NCBI GenBank assembly: GCA_964634325.1
Contig: CAZWJF010000002.1
Location: forward strand, 186,001-250,000
Direction of reading: 5' to 3'
From: JAJXWB01 sp964634325
GTDB lineage: Bacteria; Pseudomonadota; Alphaproteobacteria; Rhizobiales; Beijerinckiaceae
DNA length: 64,000 nt
Positions 1-10,699 of this stretch are shown here, piece after piece. Under the pieces are notes generated by a model. That model searched no databases. It was not told the origin of the DNA and worked only from the letters and a program-made list of their open reading frames with translations. The position numbers and the translations under genes were made by a program. Numbering within the stretch: the first letter of the stretch is position 1; every line of letters starts with the position of its first letter.

Positions 1-1
1 G

Positions 2-871
2 GAAGCGAAAAAGGACGTGCCGTTGCCGCCCTCGCCGCTGAAGCGGTTGCGCGACCCGGGCGAAGACGAAGAACAGCAGAAGCCGGAGCCGCAGAAGACG
101 GCGGCGCTGCCGCCGCCGCGTCCGCCGATGGAAGAGACCAAACCGGCGCCGGAACCGCCGAAGCGTCCGGAGCCGCCGAAAGCGCAGGCGAAGGAAGAAA
201 CCAAGCCCGAGCCCGACAAGGCCGAGGCCGTCGCGCCGAAGCCGCCGGAGCGGCCGAAGACCGAGGCCAAGAGCGAGCCGAAGCCTGCGCCGACTCCGCC
301 CAAGCCGCCTGAAAAGCCGCGGCTGAAGACCGACGAAGTCGCCAAGCTGCTGTCGAAGTCCCGGTCCGAGGAGAAGGCGGAGAAACCCGCATCGCGCCCG
401 AAGTCCGGTCAGGAGAGCGACGAGAAAAACTCGAAATTCGATACGAATGCGATCTCGCGCCTGCTCGATCACGACAAACCGCAGGCCAAGGGGTCGACCG
501 GAAAGGAGATCGTGCGCACAGCGTCGCTGGGCACGGCCAGCGGAACCGCGCAGCGCATGGCGCCGAATCTCGTCGACGCGCTGAACAGCCTGATGATGGA
601 GCAGTACATGAGGTGCTGGCACTATTTCGGGACTGGCGCGATCCACAAATACGTGCCGCAGGTGCGCGTTCATTTCCGGCAGGACGGATCGCTGATCGGC
701 GAGCCGACGCTCGTCAATCCGACCTCCGAGCCTGAATTCGCCAGCCTCGCCTCGGCCGCCATCAACGCGGCGCGCGAGTGCAATCCGATGAAGATTCCCG
801 CGCAGTTCGCGCCGTACTACGACCAATGGAAATCCCGGACCATCGCATTCGATCCAGAAGAGATGCGCTGA
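2..871 (+). CDS. tolA: TolA, cell envelope integrity protein (5' truncated by window edge)
   Basis: TolA spans the periplasm and links the inner-membrane TolQR motor to TolB/Pal at the outer membrane during constriction. The reading frame is open to the first base of the window, so the GTG at 17 is probably internal and the N-terminal membrane anchor lies outside. The first 110 residues or so are Pro/Lys/Glu/Ala-rich, as in the extended TolA domain II. The last 100 residues form a compact domain with a Cys-containing stretch (YMRCWHYF) and the segment VRVHFRQDGSL, typical of the TolA/TonB C-terminal fold. tolB follows 38 bp downstream on the same strand. The identification rests on composition plus position before tolB. 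Confidence 0.85.
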   Translation, partial: EAKKDVPLPPSPLKRLRDPGEDEEQQKPEPQKTAALPPPRPPMEETKPAPEPPKRPEPPKAQAKEETKPEPDKAEAVAPKPPERPKTEAKSEPKPAPTPPKPPEKPRLKTDEVAKLLSKSRSEEKAEKPASRPKSGQESDEKNSKFDTNAISRLLDHDKPQAKGSTGKEIVRTASLGTASGTAQRMAPNLVDALNSLMMEQYMRCWHYFGTGAIHKYVPQVRVHFRQDGSLIGEPTLVNPTSEPEFASLASAAINAARECNPMKIPAQFAPYYDQWKSRTIAFDPEEMR

Positions 872-909
872 ATTCGGTTTGCAGATTCGAGAGTTCAGGA
901 CCAAACGCC

Positions 910-2223
910 ATGCCCGTTTTCGCAACCCGCCGCGCCTTTCTCGCCAGCGTCGCCGCGCTGACCAGCGCTTCGGCGATCACGCCGGTCCATGCGCAAAACG
1001 ACGTCATCACGGTGCGTCCGGGCAGCGCGTTCAAGCCGGTTCGCATCGCCGTCGTTCCCTTTGCGGGCGATCCCGAAGCCGCGCGCCTGTTCACCACGAT
1101 CGTCACCAACAATTTCAAGCGTTCGGTGTTTCTGCAGCCGGTGGAGCAGGGCAGTTTCCCGGAGCAACTCGGGCCCGACCAGCCGCCGAACATGGACGCG
1201 TGGAAGACGGTCAACGCGCAATATGTGCTGGTCGGCCGTGCGCAGCGTTCGGGCGATGGCCGCCAGCACGCCGAGTTTCGGCTGTGGGACGTCGCCAGCG
1301 GCCGTCAGGCCGCGGGCCAGCAATACGCAACCGATCCGAACGTTTCGCGCCGCGTCGCCCATATCATGTCGGATCAGGTGTTCTCGCGGATCACGGGCGA
1401 GAAGGGTTTCTTCGACACGCGCGTGGTCTTCGTCGACGAGACGGGACCGGCGGAGAAACGCCGCAAGCGTCTGGCTGTGATGGACCAGGACGGCGCGGGC
1501 GTTCAATATCTGACGCGCGGCGAGGAACTCGCCGTCACGCCGCGCTTCTCGCCGTCGTCGCAGGACGTCGCCTACATGGCGTTCGGCGGCGATGAGCCGC
1601 GCGTGATGATCATGAACCTCGACACGCGCCAGCGCGAGGCGGTCGGCAATTTTCCGGGCATGACGTTCGCGCCGCGCTTCTCGCCAGACGGTCAGAAGAT
1701 CGTGATGTCGCTGTCGAACGGCGCCAATTCGACGCTCTACGCCATGGACCTGCGTTCGCGCTCGACCACGCGTCTCACCGATTCCAATGCGATCGACACC
1801 TCGCCGTCCTATTCGCCCGACGGCTCGCAGATCGTGTTCGAATCGGATCGCGGCGGCACGCAACAGATCTACGTGATGGGCGCCTCGGGCGGCGGGGCGC
1901 GGCGCATCTCGTTCGGCGACGGGCGGTATTCGACGCCGGTCTGGTCGCCCAAGGGCGACTACATCGCATTTACGCGGCAGTCGAAGAGCGGCTTCGGCAT
2001 CGGCGTGATGAAGCCCGATGGATCGGGCGAGCGCATCCTGACCGAGGGCTATCACAATGAGGGCCCGACCTGGGCGCCGAACGGCCTGTTCCTGATGTTC
2101 TTCCGCGATCCCGGCGGCAGCCAGCCGAAGATCCACATGACCGACGTCTATGGACGCTCCGACTTCGTCGTGCCGACGCCGTCCTACGCGTCGGACCCGG
2201 CGTGGAGCCCGCTGCTGAACTGA
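910..2223 (+). CDS. tolB: TolB, Tol-Pal system beta-propeller protein
   Basis: Periplasmic TolB binds Pal and TolA and helps outer-membrane invagination at division. The 437-residue product starts with a signal sequence whose RRAFLASVA stretch resembles a twin-arginine motif, ending near HAQ. An N-terminal alpha/beta domain (about 30-170) is followed by repeated propeller blades with the family pattern TPRFSPDG/TPSYSPDG/PVWSPKGDYIAF (about 220-430). The frame extends upstream to 778 inside tolA, but the ATG at 910 gives the expected signal peptide and normal length. The usual next gene, pal, is displaced by an antiparallel transporter cluster, so tolB is the last gene of its run and converges on the ATPase gene 34 bp away. 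Confidence 0.95.
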   Translation: MPVFATRRAFLASVAALTSASAITPVHAQNDVITVRPGSAFKPVRIAVVPFAGDPEAARLFTTIVTNNFKRSVFLQPVEQGSFPEQLGPDQPPNMDAWKTVNAQYVLVGRAQRSGDGRQHAEFRLWDVASGRQAAGQQYATDPNVSRRVAHIMSDQVFSRITGEKGFFDTRVVFVDETGPAEKRRKRLAVMDQDGAGVQYLTRGEELAVTPRFSPSSQDVAYMAFGGDEPRVMIMNLDTRQREAVGNFPGMTFAPRFSPDGQKIVMSLSNGANSTLYAMDLRSRSTTRLTDSNAIDTSPSYSPDGSQIVFESDRGGTQQIYVMGASGGGARRISFGDGRYSTPVWSPKGDYIAFTRQSKSGFGIGVMKPDGSGERILTEGYHNEGPTWAPNGLFLMFFRDPGGSQPKIHMTDVYGRSDFVVPTPSYASDPAWSPLLN

Positions 2224-2257
2224 ACTGCGGTGGAGCGATCCCGGCGGCTGTCCCGAT

Positions 2258-2950
2258 CTAGTCGAGGATGCGTCCGTCCCGAAGATGGAGCATGCGGTCG
2301 AAGCGGGAAAAGACCTTTTCGTCGTGGCTCACCACGATGATCGCCGTATTCTGCTCCTGCGATACTTTGCGGAGCAGATCCATAGCGACCTGCGCCCGTT
2401 GCGAGTCGAGCGCGGCGGTCGGTTCGTCGGCGAGGATGATGCGGGGCGCGTTGGCGAGCGCGCGCGCGATCGCGACGCGTTGCGCTTCGCCGCCGGACAG
2501 CTCCGAAGGAAAGGCCTGCGCGCGCCGCGAGATGTCGAGATAATCGAGCAATTCCATGGCGCGCGCGCGCGCGTCGTTCGGGCTGTGGCCGATCAAGGTG
2601 CGCACGAGCGACACGTTCTCGACGGCTGTCAGAAACGGCAGCAGATTGTGCGACTGGAAAATGAATCCGATGGTTTCGAGCCGCAAACGCCGGAGATCCT
2701 TGATCAGCCAGCGGTCGCGATAGATGTCTCGTCCCGCCAGCCGTATCGATCCGACATCGGGTTCGGTAATGCAGCCGATGCAATTCAGCAGCGTGCTCTT
2801 GCCGGAGCCGGACGGTCCGATCAGACCGACGACTTCGCCGGTCGAGATCGTCACGTCGATCTCGATCAGGGCGTCGACGCGCGCCGACCCTGAGCCGAAC
2901 GACTTCGACAGATTGCGGATTTCGACGGCTATGCCTTCGGAGATCGTCAT
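2258..2950 (-). CDS. ABC transporter ATP-binding protein (MacB/LolD/DevA-like)
   Basis: A 230-residue nucleotide-binding subunit that powers a tripartite-type exporter. Visible motifs in order: Walker A GPSGSGKST (about 43-51), Q-loop FIFQSHNLLPF, signature LSGGEAQRVAIARAL, Walker B IILADEPTAALD and H-loop VVSHD. Short length without membrane segments and the Q-loop form place it with the LolD/MacB/DevA ATPases. It is the last gene of a three-gene run (adaptor, permease, ATPase), with 2 bp between the permease stop and this ATG. The substrate cannot be read from sequence; lipids, peptides or drugs are all known for relatives. Confidence 0.92.
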   Translation of the reverse strand: MTISEGIAVEIRNLSKSFGSGSARVDALIEIDVTISTGEVVGLIGPSGSGKSTLLNCIGCITEPDVGSIRLAGRDIYRDRWLIKDLRRLRLETIGFIFQSHNLLPFLTAVENVSLVRTLIGHSPNDARARAMELLDYLDISRRAQAFPSELSGGEAQRVAIARALANAPRIILADEPTAALDSQRAQVAMDLLRKVSQEQNTAIIVVSHDEKVFSRFDRMLHLRDGRILD

Positions 2951-2952
2951 GT

Positions 2953-4089
2953 CTAGCCGCTCAACGCAGATGCCGGGTCGATCTTCAGCGCCGAGCGAAT
3001 GCCGACGACGCTCGCCAGCAGGGCGACGATCAGGACGACGCCGAACAGCATCGCCGTATCCGACGCCTCGAACACCAGTTTGCGCGGGAAATAGTCCCGG
3101 GCCAGGCGAATGAGCGTCGCGCCGACGGCGAAGCCGATCAATCCCATCGCGAGCGCCTGCTGAAGCACCAGCATGACGATCGTCGTGTCGGGCGCGCCGA
3201 CGAGCTTCAGCGTCGCGATCGATTTCTTCTTGTCCATCGTCATCGTGTAGATGATCAGTCCGATGACGACGGTCGTGACCACCAGCAGGATCGCCGTAAA
3301 CATCCCGATCTGCTTGCGGGCGCGATCGACGACGGACCGCGTGAGGATCGATTCCTGTTCGGGTCCGGAAATCGCGCTCAGATGTTTCCATCTGCGGATC
3401 GACTCGATGACTTCTGGGGCGGACGCGGCGGGCTTGAGGCGCACGACGATGGCGTTGACGAGATCGGTCGATCCGGTCGTCGCGGCTTGCCGCGCGGTGT
3501 CCTTGTGGACGGCGGGGGGATCGAATTGCGATTGAACGACCTGCGCGTCGCGCAAGGTCATGACGACGACGGGATCGCCGCCCGAACTCGAGATGTCCGA
3601 CAGCAGGCCGACGACGGAAAAATCGTTGCGTCCGATGCGCACGCGTTCGCCGAGCGCAAGGCCGGCGCGCGAGTCGGCGAGCAGCTCGTAACGCGACTTC
3701 AGAACGCCGCGGCCGCGAGAGACGGCGAATTCGCTTCCGGGCCTTCCAGTCTCGGCGCCGACCACGAAGACGCGCAGGGTCGCGTCGCGATAGGGTATCT
3801 CCACGCTCTGATAGACGACTGCGCCCGCGTCGGCGACGCCCCAATGCGCCCGGACGGCGTCGCGCGTATCGCGCGCGATGCGCGAGCTTTCGGCGAACGG
3901 ACCGCGCTTGCCGCCCTCGACCACCCAGATGTCGGCATGGGCGACGTCGATCAGGCCGAGCGCCTCGGCCACCAGCCCGCGATAGATGGCCGTCATGCCC
4001 ATCACGACGCCGAGCAGCAGGCTCAGGCCGAGGCAGGTGAGGATGAAGCGGCCCGGACTGCGCCTTATGTCCCGCCAGGCGAGGTTCAT
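2953..4089 (-). CDS. ABC transporter permease, FtsX/MacB (DevC-like) family
   Basis: A 378-residue inner-membrane subunit. TM1 is at about residues 13-35, then a roughly 220-residue periplasmic domain, then three TM segments clustered at about 260-365. This is the type VII ABC (MacB/LolCE/FtsX) topology. The segment MDKKKSIATLKLVGAPD is the conserved coupling loop of FtsX-like permeases. The ATG overlaps the stop of the adaptor gene by 4 bp (ATGA), which indicates translational coupling. Such permeases work mechanically from the periplasmic side with an HlyD-like adaptor rather than moving substrate through their own channel. The arrangement resembles DevBCA of cyanobacteria, but the substrate is unknown. 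Confidence 0.88.
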   Translation of the reverse strand: MNLAWRDIRRSPGRFILTCLGLSLLLGVVMGMTAIYRGLVAEALGLIDVAHADIWVVEGGKRGPFAESSRIARDTRDAVRAHWGVADAGAVVYQSVEIPYRDATLRVFVVGAETGRPGSEFAVSRGRGVLKSRYELLADSRAGLALGERVRIGRNDFSVVGLLSDISSSGGDPVVVMTLRDAQVVQSQFDPPAVHKDTARQAATTGSTDLVNAIVVRLKPAASAPEVIESIRRWKHLSAISGPEQESILTRSVVDRARKQIGMFTAILLVVTTVVIGLIIYTMTMDKKKSIATLKLVGAPDTTIVMLVLQQALAMGLIGFAVGATLIRLARDYFPRKLVFEASDTAMLFGVVLIVALLASVVGIRSALKIDPASALSG

Positions 4090-5258
4090 TGCGGCGACGC
4101 CCCCTCGGCGCTGGCGCGGCGGCCCTCGCGATATCCGGTCGTGTCGCGCGAGATCACGATCCGCTCGCCGTCGGCCAGCGGTTCGGCGACTGCGATCCGG
4201 CCGTCCAGCAGTCGCTCTCCGAGCGCGATCCGACGCCTGTGCAGCCGGCCGTCGCGCAGGGTCCAGAATTGCGCGGAAACGCCGTCGAAGCCGCCTGCGG
4301 CGACGAGTGGGACGAAAAGGCCCTCGGGAACCGTGGACTTGACGATTTCGACTTCGGCCTGTTCGCCGAGATACCGCGCTTGATGCTGCGGATCGCAGGC
4401 GCGGCAGCGAACGTAGATCTTGCGCTCTTCGGTGACGCGGTCGTTCTCGCTGTCGATGCGGACGATTTCGGCCTCCACCGTCTTCGACATCTCCGAGCGC
4501 AGACGGACATAGGCCGTTTGCCCGGTCCGAAGGCCGCCGGACAGAGCCTCGTCGATGTAGGCGCGCACCCAGATCGTCCTCGGATCGACGATCGAGAACA
4601 CCGGCTCGCCCGGCGCGACGATGCTGCCGAGTTCCTTCAGTCGCGCGAGAATCTTGCCGTCGAACGGCGCGAGCAGGCGATGCTGGTCCAGCGAGACCTT
4701 TTCGATCGCCAGCGACGCGGCGACGTCCTTGCGGGCGGCTTCGGCGACAAGCACGTCGGCCTCGGCGACTTCGTTGTCCGAACGCGCATAGGCTTCGTTG
4801 GCCTGCGCGTCGTCGGCCGCTTCGCGCGTGACCGCGCCGCTGCCGACCAGCGACTGACGGCGCCGATTGACCGCGGATTTTTGCAGGAGCGCGGCTTTCG
4901 AGCGTTCGAGCACTGCGCGCGCCCGCACGAGCGCCGCGTCGGACTGCGCGCTGGCGACTTGCGCCTTGGCGACCCTGGCGCGTTGCGCGCTGTCCTCGAG
5001 AGCGGCGAGTTCCGCGTCGGCTTTCACCGCGTCGCCCTGGTCCGCCGACAGCCGCACGATGCGGCCAGCAGTCTGGAAGCCGATCTTGGAAATGACCTGC
5101 GCTTCGACGCTTCCAACGCCGAACACGCGCACTTCGACGTTCTTCTCAGTCTGGGCGACGGGGACGACGAGGGGGCGGAAGGCGCGCAGCCAGACGGCGC
5201 CGCCGATGGCCGCAAGACCGACTCCGGCCAGAACGACCCACCGCCATTTCGAGCGCAT
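4086..5258 (-). CDS. HlyD-family periplasmic adaptor of the ABC exporter
   Basis: A 390-residue membrane-fusion protein with one N-terminal TM anchor (about residues 5-25), a biotinyl-lipoyl-like half (VISKIGFQTAGRIVRL), a long alpha-hairpin coiled coil rich in Ala/Arg/Glu (about 85-180), the second lipoyl half (LLAPFDGKILARLKELGSIV) and a beta-barrel domain with VRAYIDEALSGGL. It connects the ABC permease to an outer-membrane partner, but no outer-membrane channel gene is next to it. The frame runs up to 5633, but the ATG at 5258 gives an immediate TM anchor. It is first in the three-gene run and divergent from pal, with a 271-bp shared upstream region. Confidence 0.88.
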   Translation of the reverse strand: MRSKWRWVVLAGVGLAAIGGAVWLRAFRPLVVPVAQTEKNVEVRVFGVGSVEAQVISKIGFQTAGRIVRLSADQGDAVKADAELAALEDSAQRARVAKAQVASAQSDAALVRARAVLERSKAALLQKSAVNRRRQSLVGSGAVTREAADDAQANEAYARSDNEVAEADVLVAEAARKDVAASLAIEKVSLDQHRLLAPFDGKILARLKELGSIVAPGEPVFSIVDPRTIWVRAYIDEALSGGLRTGQTAYVRLRSEMSKTVEAEIVRIDSENDRVTEERKIYVRCRACDPQHQARYLGEQAEVEIVKSTVPEGLFVPLVAAGGFDGVSAQFWTLRDGRLHRRRIALGERLLDGRIAVAEPLADGERIVISRDTTGYREGRRASAEGASPQ

Positions 5259-5383
5259 TTCGACTCTCCCATTCGCCGCCGCACGACAATTTGGAGCGAA
5301 CGGAGGGCCTTCCAACGATGGGAATGTCAAGCGAAGGCGCGGCGTTTCGCAGCCGAAAGCCGCGGTCCGCCCCATTTGCGCCA

Positions 5384-5398
5384 TTAACGGCGGGTTAA
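5384..5398. promoter_or_regulatory. CtrA-type box (TTAA-N7-TTAA) upstream of pal
   Basis: The sequence TTAACGGCGGGTTAA matches the CtrA consensus of two TTAA half-sites separated by 7 bases. It lies 132 bp before the pal ATG and 126 bp before the divergent adaptor ATG, so it could serve either. Another half-site (CTTAACC) lies near 5468. The box is visible in the sequence; its use by CtrA is inferred. Confidence 0.6.
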
Positions 5399-5529
5399 CC
5401 ACGAGCGCGATTTGCGCAAATGCAACGCGTTTCGCAAAGCCCGCATCAAGGTTGACAGAACCTTCGCTTAACCATCGCCCGCTAGGACTGGACCCGATTT
5501 CTCCGGAAACGGGTTCGAGGAGTACCGGA

Positions 5530-6051
5530 ATGCTTTCGATCAATGGCGCCCGCGCGCTGAAATTCGCCGCCGCCGTCGCTTTGGCGATGGGGGCCGCCGC
5601 TTGCGCCAAGAATCCCGGCGACGAGGCCAGCATCGCGGGCGGTGTCGGGGCCGGCGGCGGTTATGGACGCGGCGCGGCGACCCCGGGCAGCCAGCAGGAC
5701 TTCGTCGTCAACGTCGGCGACCGAGTCTTCTTCGAATCGGATTCCTCCGAACTGTCCTCGACCGCACAGGCGACGCTCGACAAGCAGGCGCGCTGGCTCC
5801 AGCAGTACGGGCGCTACAGCTTCACCATCGAAGGCCACGCCGACGAGCGCGGCACGCGCGAATACAACTTCGCGCTCGGCGCGCGCCGCGCTGAAGTGAC
5901 GAAGGACTATCTCGTCGCCAAGGGCGTCGCGGGCTCCCGCATCAAGACGATCAGCTACGGCAAGGAGCGGCCGGTCGCGGTCTGCAACGATATTTCCTGC
6001 TGGTCGCAGAACCGCCGCGCCGTCACGGTCCTCAGCGGCGGCCAGTCCTGA
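5530..6051 (+). CDS. pal: Pal, peptidoglycan-associated lipoprotein
   Basis: Outer-membrane lipoprotein that binds peptidoglycan and TolB, stabilising the envelope during division. The 173-residue product has a signal peptide ending in the lipobox-like AAAC (Cys about 25), a Gly-rich linker, and a C-terminal OmpA-like domain with FFESDSSELS, the diaminopimelate-binding region TIEGHADERGTREYN and the NRRAV motif. The frame is open far upstream, but the ATG at 5530 is placed at the signal peptide. It is separated from tolB by a 3-kb antiparallel transporter cluster and has its own upstream region with a CtrA-type box. The stop is followed by a 50-codon ORF and cpoB. Confidence 0.95.
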   Translation: MLSINGARALKFAAAVALAMGAAACAKNPGDEASIAGGVGAGGGYGRGAATPGSQQDFVVNVGDRVFFESDSSELSSTAQATLDKQARWLQQYGRYSFTIEGHADERGTREYNFALGARRAEVTKDYLVAKGVAGSRIKTISYGKERPVAVCNDISCWSQNRRAVTVLSGGQS

Positions 6052-6162
6052 CCTCGAGGCGGTGTCGAAGGTCATGCCCCGCGCGTGACCTTCGGCGCTA
6101 CGAGGCTTTTCCCGACTGAGGCATCGTGACCTTCACGAAATCGATTCGTGGAGGGTTCAACG

Positions 6163-6315
6163 ATGAGCAGTGCGACCCGCAGCCTGCCGGCGACGTCCTC
6201 GGAATTTGGGTTCGACAGCGCCGAATTCCGCGCCGTCGCCCGCCGCCAGCTCGAATTCTCCACGTTGATCCTCGCCTGTTTCGGCCTCGGCTGCGCGCTG
6301 GTGCTCGTCGTCTGA
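6163..6315 (+). CDS. Small single-span membrane protein, unknown function
   Basis: A 50-residue ORF not recognised as a known family. It has a strong Shine-Dalgarno GGAGGG at 6150-6155, 7 bases before the ATG. The first 30 residues are polar with a short amphipathic Phe/Arg-rich part (EFRAVARRQLEF), and the last 20 (STLILACFGLGCALVLVV) form one hydrophobic helix ending at the stop, so it may be tail-anchored. Two Cys lie inside the helix. It sits between pal and cpoB on the same strand, where textbook tol-pal clusters have no gene. The ribosome-binding site and clean helix argue that it is real. Confidence 0.55.
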   Translation: MSSATRSLPATSSEFGFDSAEFRAVARRQLEFSTLILACFGLGCALVLVV

Positions 6316-6440
6316 GGCGACGCGCGCAGTTTCGGCGGGGGCGCCGGCGCGCGGCGGCTTTTCGCCATGCTTCGGGCGGATTTCGGTGGCTAAGGCTCTA
6401 TGCTATGCCTCGCCGCCATTCCCGCCGGATCATTCCGAAC

Positions 6441-7466
6441 ATGAACGTCCGTCATCTTGTCGTCAGCGTCGCGCTCGCAGGCGGTCTGCTAGCGCCGGCC
6501 GGCCTCGCTTCCGCCGAACCGTTCCGCCTCGCGCAGATTTTCAATCGCCCGATCCAGCCCCCCGCCGACGTCGGCGACGAGGAGGCGCCGGCGCGCAGCG
6601 GCCCCAGCGCCAGCGATCTGGTCGTTCGGATCGACCGTCTGGAACGACTCAATCGCGAGTTGACCGGCCAGATCGAGCAATTGCAGTTCCAGGTGCGCAA
6701 GCTGGAGGAGCAGGCGCGGGCGCAGCCGTCGTCGGCCGCCGCATCCACGCCGCCGGCCGCCGCCGTCCGGCAGGACCCCATTCCGGCGCCTGCGGTCGTC
6801 GGCGCGCCTGGCCAACTCCGGCCCACGACGGGCGCCGAGCCAGCGCACGGGCGCCGCGGCGACGCGTTCGATCCCAGCCAGGATCCCGGCGCCCCCGGCG
6901 CGCCGCGACAACTGGGCACGACGCTTCCCAGCGCGCCGCTCCAGCAGACGCCGGCCGGTCCGCTCGGCGCCCGCGAGCCGACCGGCGCCCCGGCGTCGAT
7001 GAAGCCTCTGGACCTCGGGTCTGCGCCGCCGCCGCCCGCCGTTGCGCCTGGCGCGAGCGAACCGCAGGTCGCGTCCATCCAGCCGCTCGGTCCGAAAGAG
7101 GAATACGAGCAAGCCTCGAATCTCTTGAAGCAGGGGCAATACGACGCAGCCGAGAAGGGCTTTTCGACCCTCATCGCCAAACACGGCAAAACCCGCTTCG
7201 CGCCCGACGCGATCTTCGGTCTGGGGGAATCCTATTTCCAGCGCGGCCGGCATCGCGAAGCCGCGGAGCAATATCTGAAAATCTCCACCCAGTTCGCCAA
7301 TTCGTCCAAGGGGCCGGAAGCGATGCTGCGGCTCGGCCAGTCGCTGCACGCGCTCGGCGCCAAGGAGCAGGCTTGCGCGTCTTTCGCTGAAGTCGCCCGC
7401 AAGTATCCGAGCGCCTCGAGCACGATCCGGGCCGCGGAACGCGAGGCCAAGAAGATTTCGTGCTGA
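6441..7466 (+). CDS. cpoB: CpoB/YbgF, Tol-Pal system TPR protein
   Basis: Periplasmic CpoB coordinates peptidoglycan synthesis with Tol-driven outer-membrane constriction. The 341-residue product has a signal peptide (about 1-25, ending ASA), a coiled-coil segment IDRLERLNRELTGQIEQLQFQVRKLEE split here by eye at about 60-90, a long Pro/Ala-rich linker (about 90-215) and three C-terminal tetratricopeptide repeats (EYEQASNLLKQGQYDAAEK onwards). The trimerising coiled coil plus TPR order is diagnostic. The linker is longer than in E. coli. The stop overlaps the GTG start of tilS by 7 bases. Confidence 0.9.
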   Translation: MNVRHLVVSVALAGGLLAPAGLASAEPFRLAQIFNRPIQPPADVGDEEAPARSGPSASDLVVRIDRLERLNRELTGQIEQLQFQVRKLEEQARAQPSSAAASTPPAAAVRQDPIPAPAVVGAPGQLRPTTGAEPAHGRRGDAFDPSQDPGAPGAPRQLGTTLPSAPLQQTPAGPLGAREPTGAPASMKPLDLGSAPPPPAVAPGASEPQVASIQPLGPKEEYEQASNLLKQGQYDAAEKGFSTLIAKHGKTRFAPDAIFGLGESYFQRGRHREAAEQYLKISTQFANSSKGPEAMLRLGQSLHALGAKEQACASFAEVARKYPSASSTIRAAEREAKKISC

Positions 7467-8455
7467 CGCGGGCGGCCGCGCCATTGCCGCCGCCGGCCGA
7501 GATTTTCGGTCGGCTCGCCGGCGCGCGCGGCCTGCTGCTGGCGGTGTCCGGCGGTCCCGATTCGATGGCGCTGCTGGCGCTCGCCGACCGCTGGCGCGAC
7601 GAAACCACCATTCCCATTTCCGTCGCCACAGTCGATCACGGTCTGAGGCCCGGCGCGCGACGCGAGGCCGAAGCGGTCGCCGCCGTCTGCGCGGCGCGAG
7701 GGTTGGAGCACGCGATCCTGCAGTGGCGCGGCTCCAAGCCCGCGACGGGTTTGCCCGCCGCCGCCCGCGAAGCCCGCTACGCGCTGCTCGCCGAACGGGC
7801 GCGTTCGATCGGGGCGGACACGATCGTGACCGCGCATCACGCCGACGATCAGGCCGAAACCGTGCTCATGCGCCTGACCCGCGGCAGCGGCCCCGCCGGC
7901 CTCGCCGGGATGGCGGCGCTCGCGCCGGCGCCGGGCGCAGGGGGGATCTGGCTCGCCCGGCCGCTGCTGTCCTTCTCCAAGGCCGACCTCGTCGCCCATT
8001 GCCGGGCGGAAGGGCTGCCCTTCTTCGACGATCCGACCAACAGCGACGAGGCCTATCGCCGGCCGCAGTTGCGTCGCTTGGCCGCGTCGCTGGCGCAGGA
8101 GGGGCTGGACCGGAACGCGCTGGCGCGGCTCGCCGCGCGGGCGGCGCGGGCGGAGGCGGCGCTGGCGCCGCTGATCGCGGCCCAGCTCGACGCCCTGCCT
8201 GCGCGACGCGAGCCGGACCAGTTCGAAGTCGCCGCGTCGGAGCTGGGCGCGCTCTCCGAAGAAGCCTTGATCCGCCTGCTGTTTCGGGAGATTGCGCGAA
8301 TCAATCCCGGCGCCGCGCCGCGTCTCGAGCAGGCGGAAAATGTGGCCGCGCGGCTGAGGCAGGGCGGCCCAGTCGCGGCGACGCTCGGCGGGGTCGCAAT
8401 CCGGCTCACCGCCAAGCGTCTGATAATGAAGCCCCAACCGCCGCGCCGCTCCTGA
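7460..8455 (+). CDS. tilS: TilS, tRNA(Ile)-lysidine synthase
   Basis: TilS attaches lysine to C34 of the tRNA-Ile with CAU anticodon using ATP, so that AUA is read as Ile. The 331-residue protein carries the PP-loop SGGPDS at residues 30-35 and the downstream VDHGLRPGARREA and TAHHADDQAETVLMRLTRGSG signatures. The C-terminal part is short and divergent, as in many alphaproteobacteria. The start is a GTG overlapping the cpoB stop, implying coupled translation. tilS followed by ftsH is the conserved order in this group. Confidence 0.93.
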   Translation: MLTRAAAPLPPPAEIFGRLAGARGLLLAVSGGPDSMALLALADRWRDETTIPISVATVDHGLRPGARREAEAVAAVCAARGLEHAILQWRGSKPATGLPAAAREARYALLAERARSIGADTIVTAHHADDQAETVLMRLTRGSGPAGLAGMAALAPAPGAGGIWLARPLLSFSKADLVAHCRAEGLPFFDDPTNSDEAYRRPQLRRLAASLAQEGLDRNALARLAARAARAEAALAPLIAAQLDALPARREPDQFEVAASELGALSEEALIRLLFREIARINPGAAPRLEQAENVAARLRQGGPVAATLGGVAIRLTAKRLIMKPQPPRRS

Positions 8456-8586
8456 CGGCGCGGCGCCTCCAAGGCTGCGTCAATCACGTTTCCGCGCTCT
8501 CCTTGGCAACGGGGGGCCGGGCGCCTAAATTGGTTCGTTAATCGTTCGCGTCGCAGATCGCTCTCGTCGCGCCATGTAGGTCCCTG

Positions 8587-10512
<1,926 letters not shown>

Positions 10513-10520
10513 GATCAAGG

Positions 10521-10550
10521 GGCCCGGCGCGACGCCGGGCCTTTTTCTTT
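10521..10550 (+). terminator. Rho-independent terminator after ftsH
   Basis: GGCCCGGC (10521-10528) pairs with GCCGGGCC (10534-10541) around a 5-base loop and is followed by a T-rich tract (CTTTTTCTTT). It lies 8 bases after the ftsH stop and separates ftsH from the SPFH gene. Confidence 0.85.
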
Positions 10551-10699
10551 TCGAGGCAACGTTCCGCAAACCACGCCGCGCAAGATCGACGATGTGGCCG
10601 GCGTCCGACGCGTCGAATTAATGGCCAAGCCATGGCTCGCCTGCACCTTGCAGCCGCTGCGCGCGCATCGCTCGCGGCGGCCTTCCGGCTGAGGCGGAC

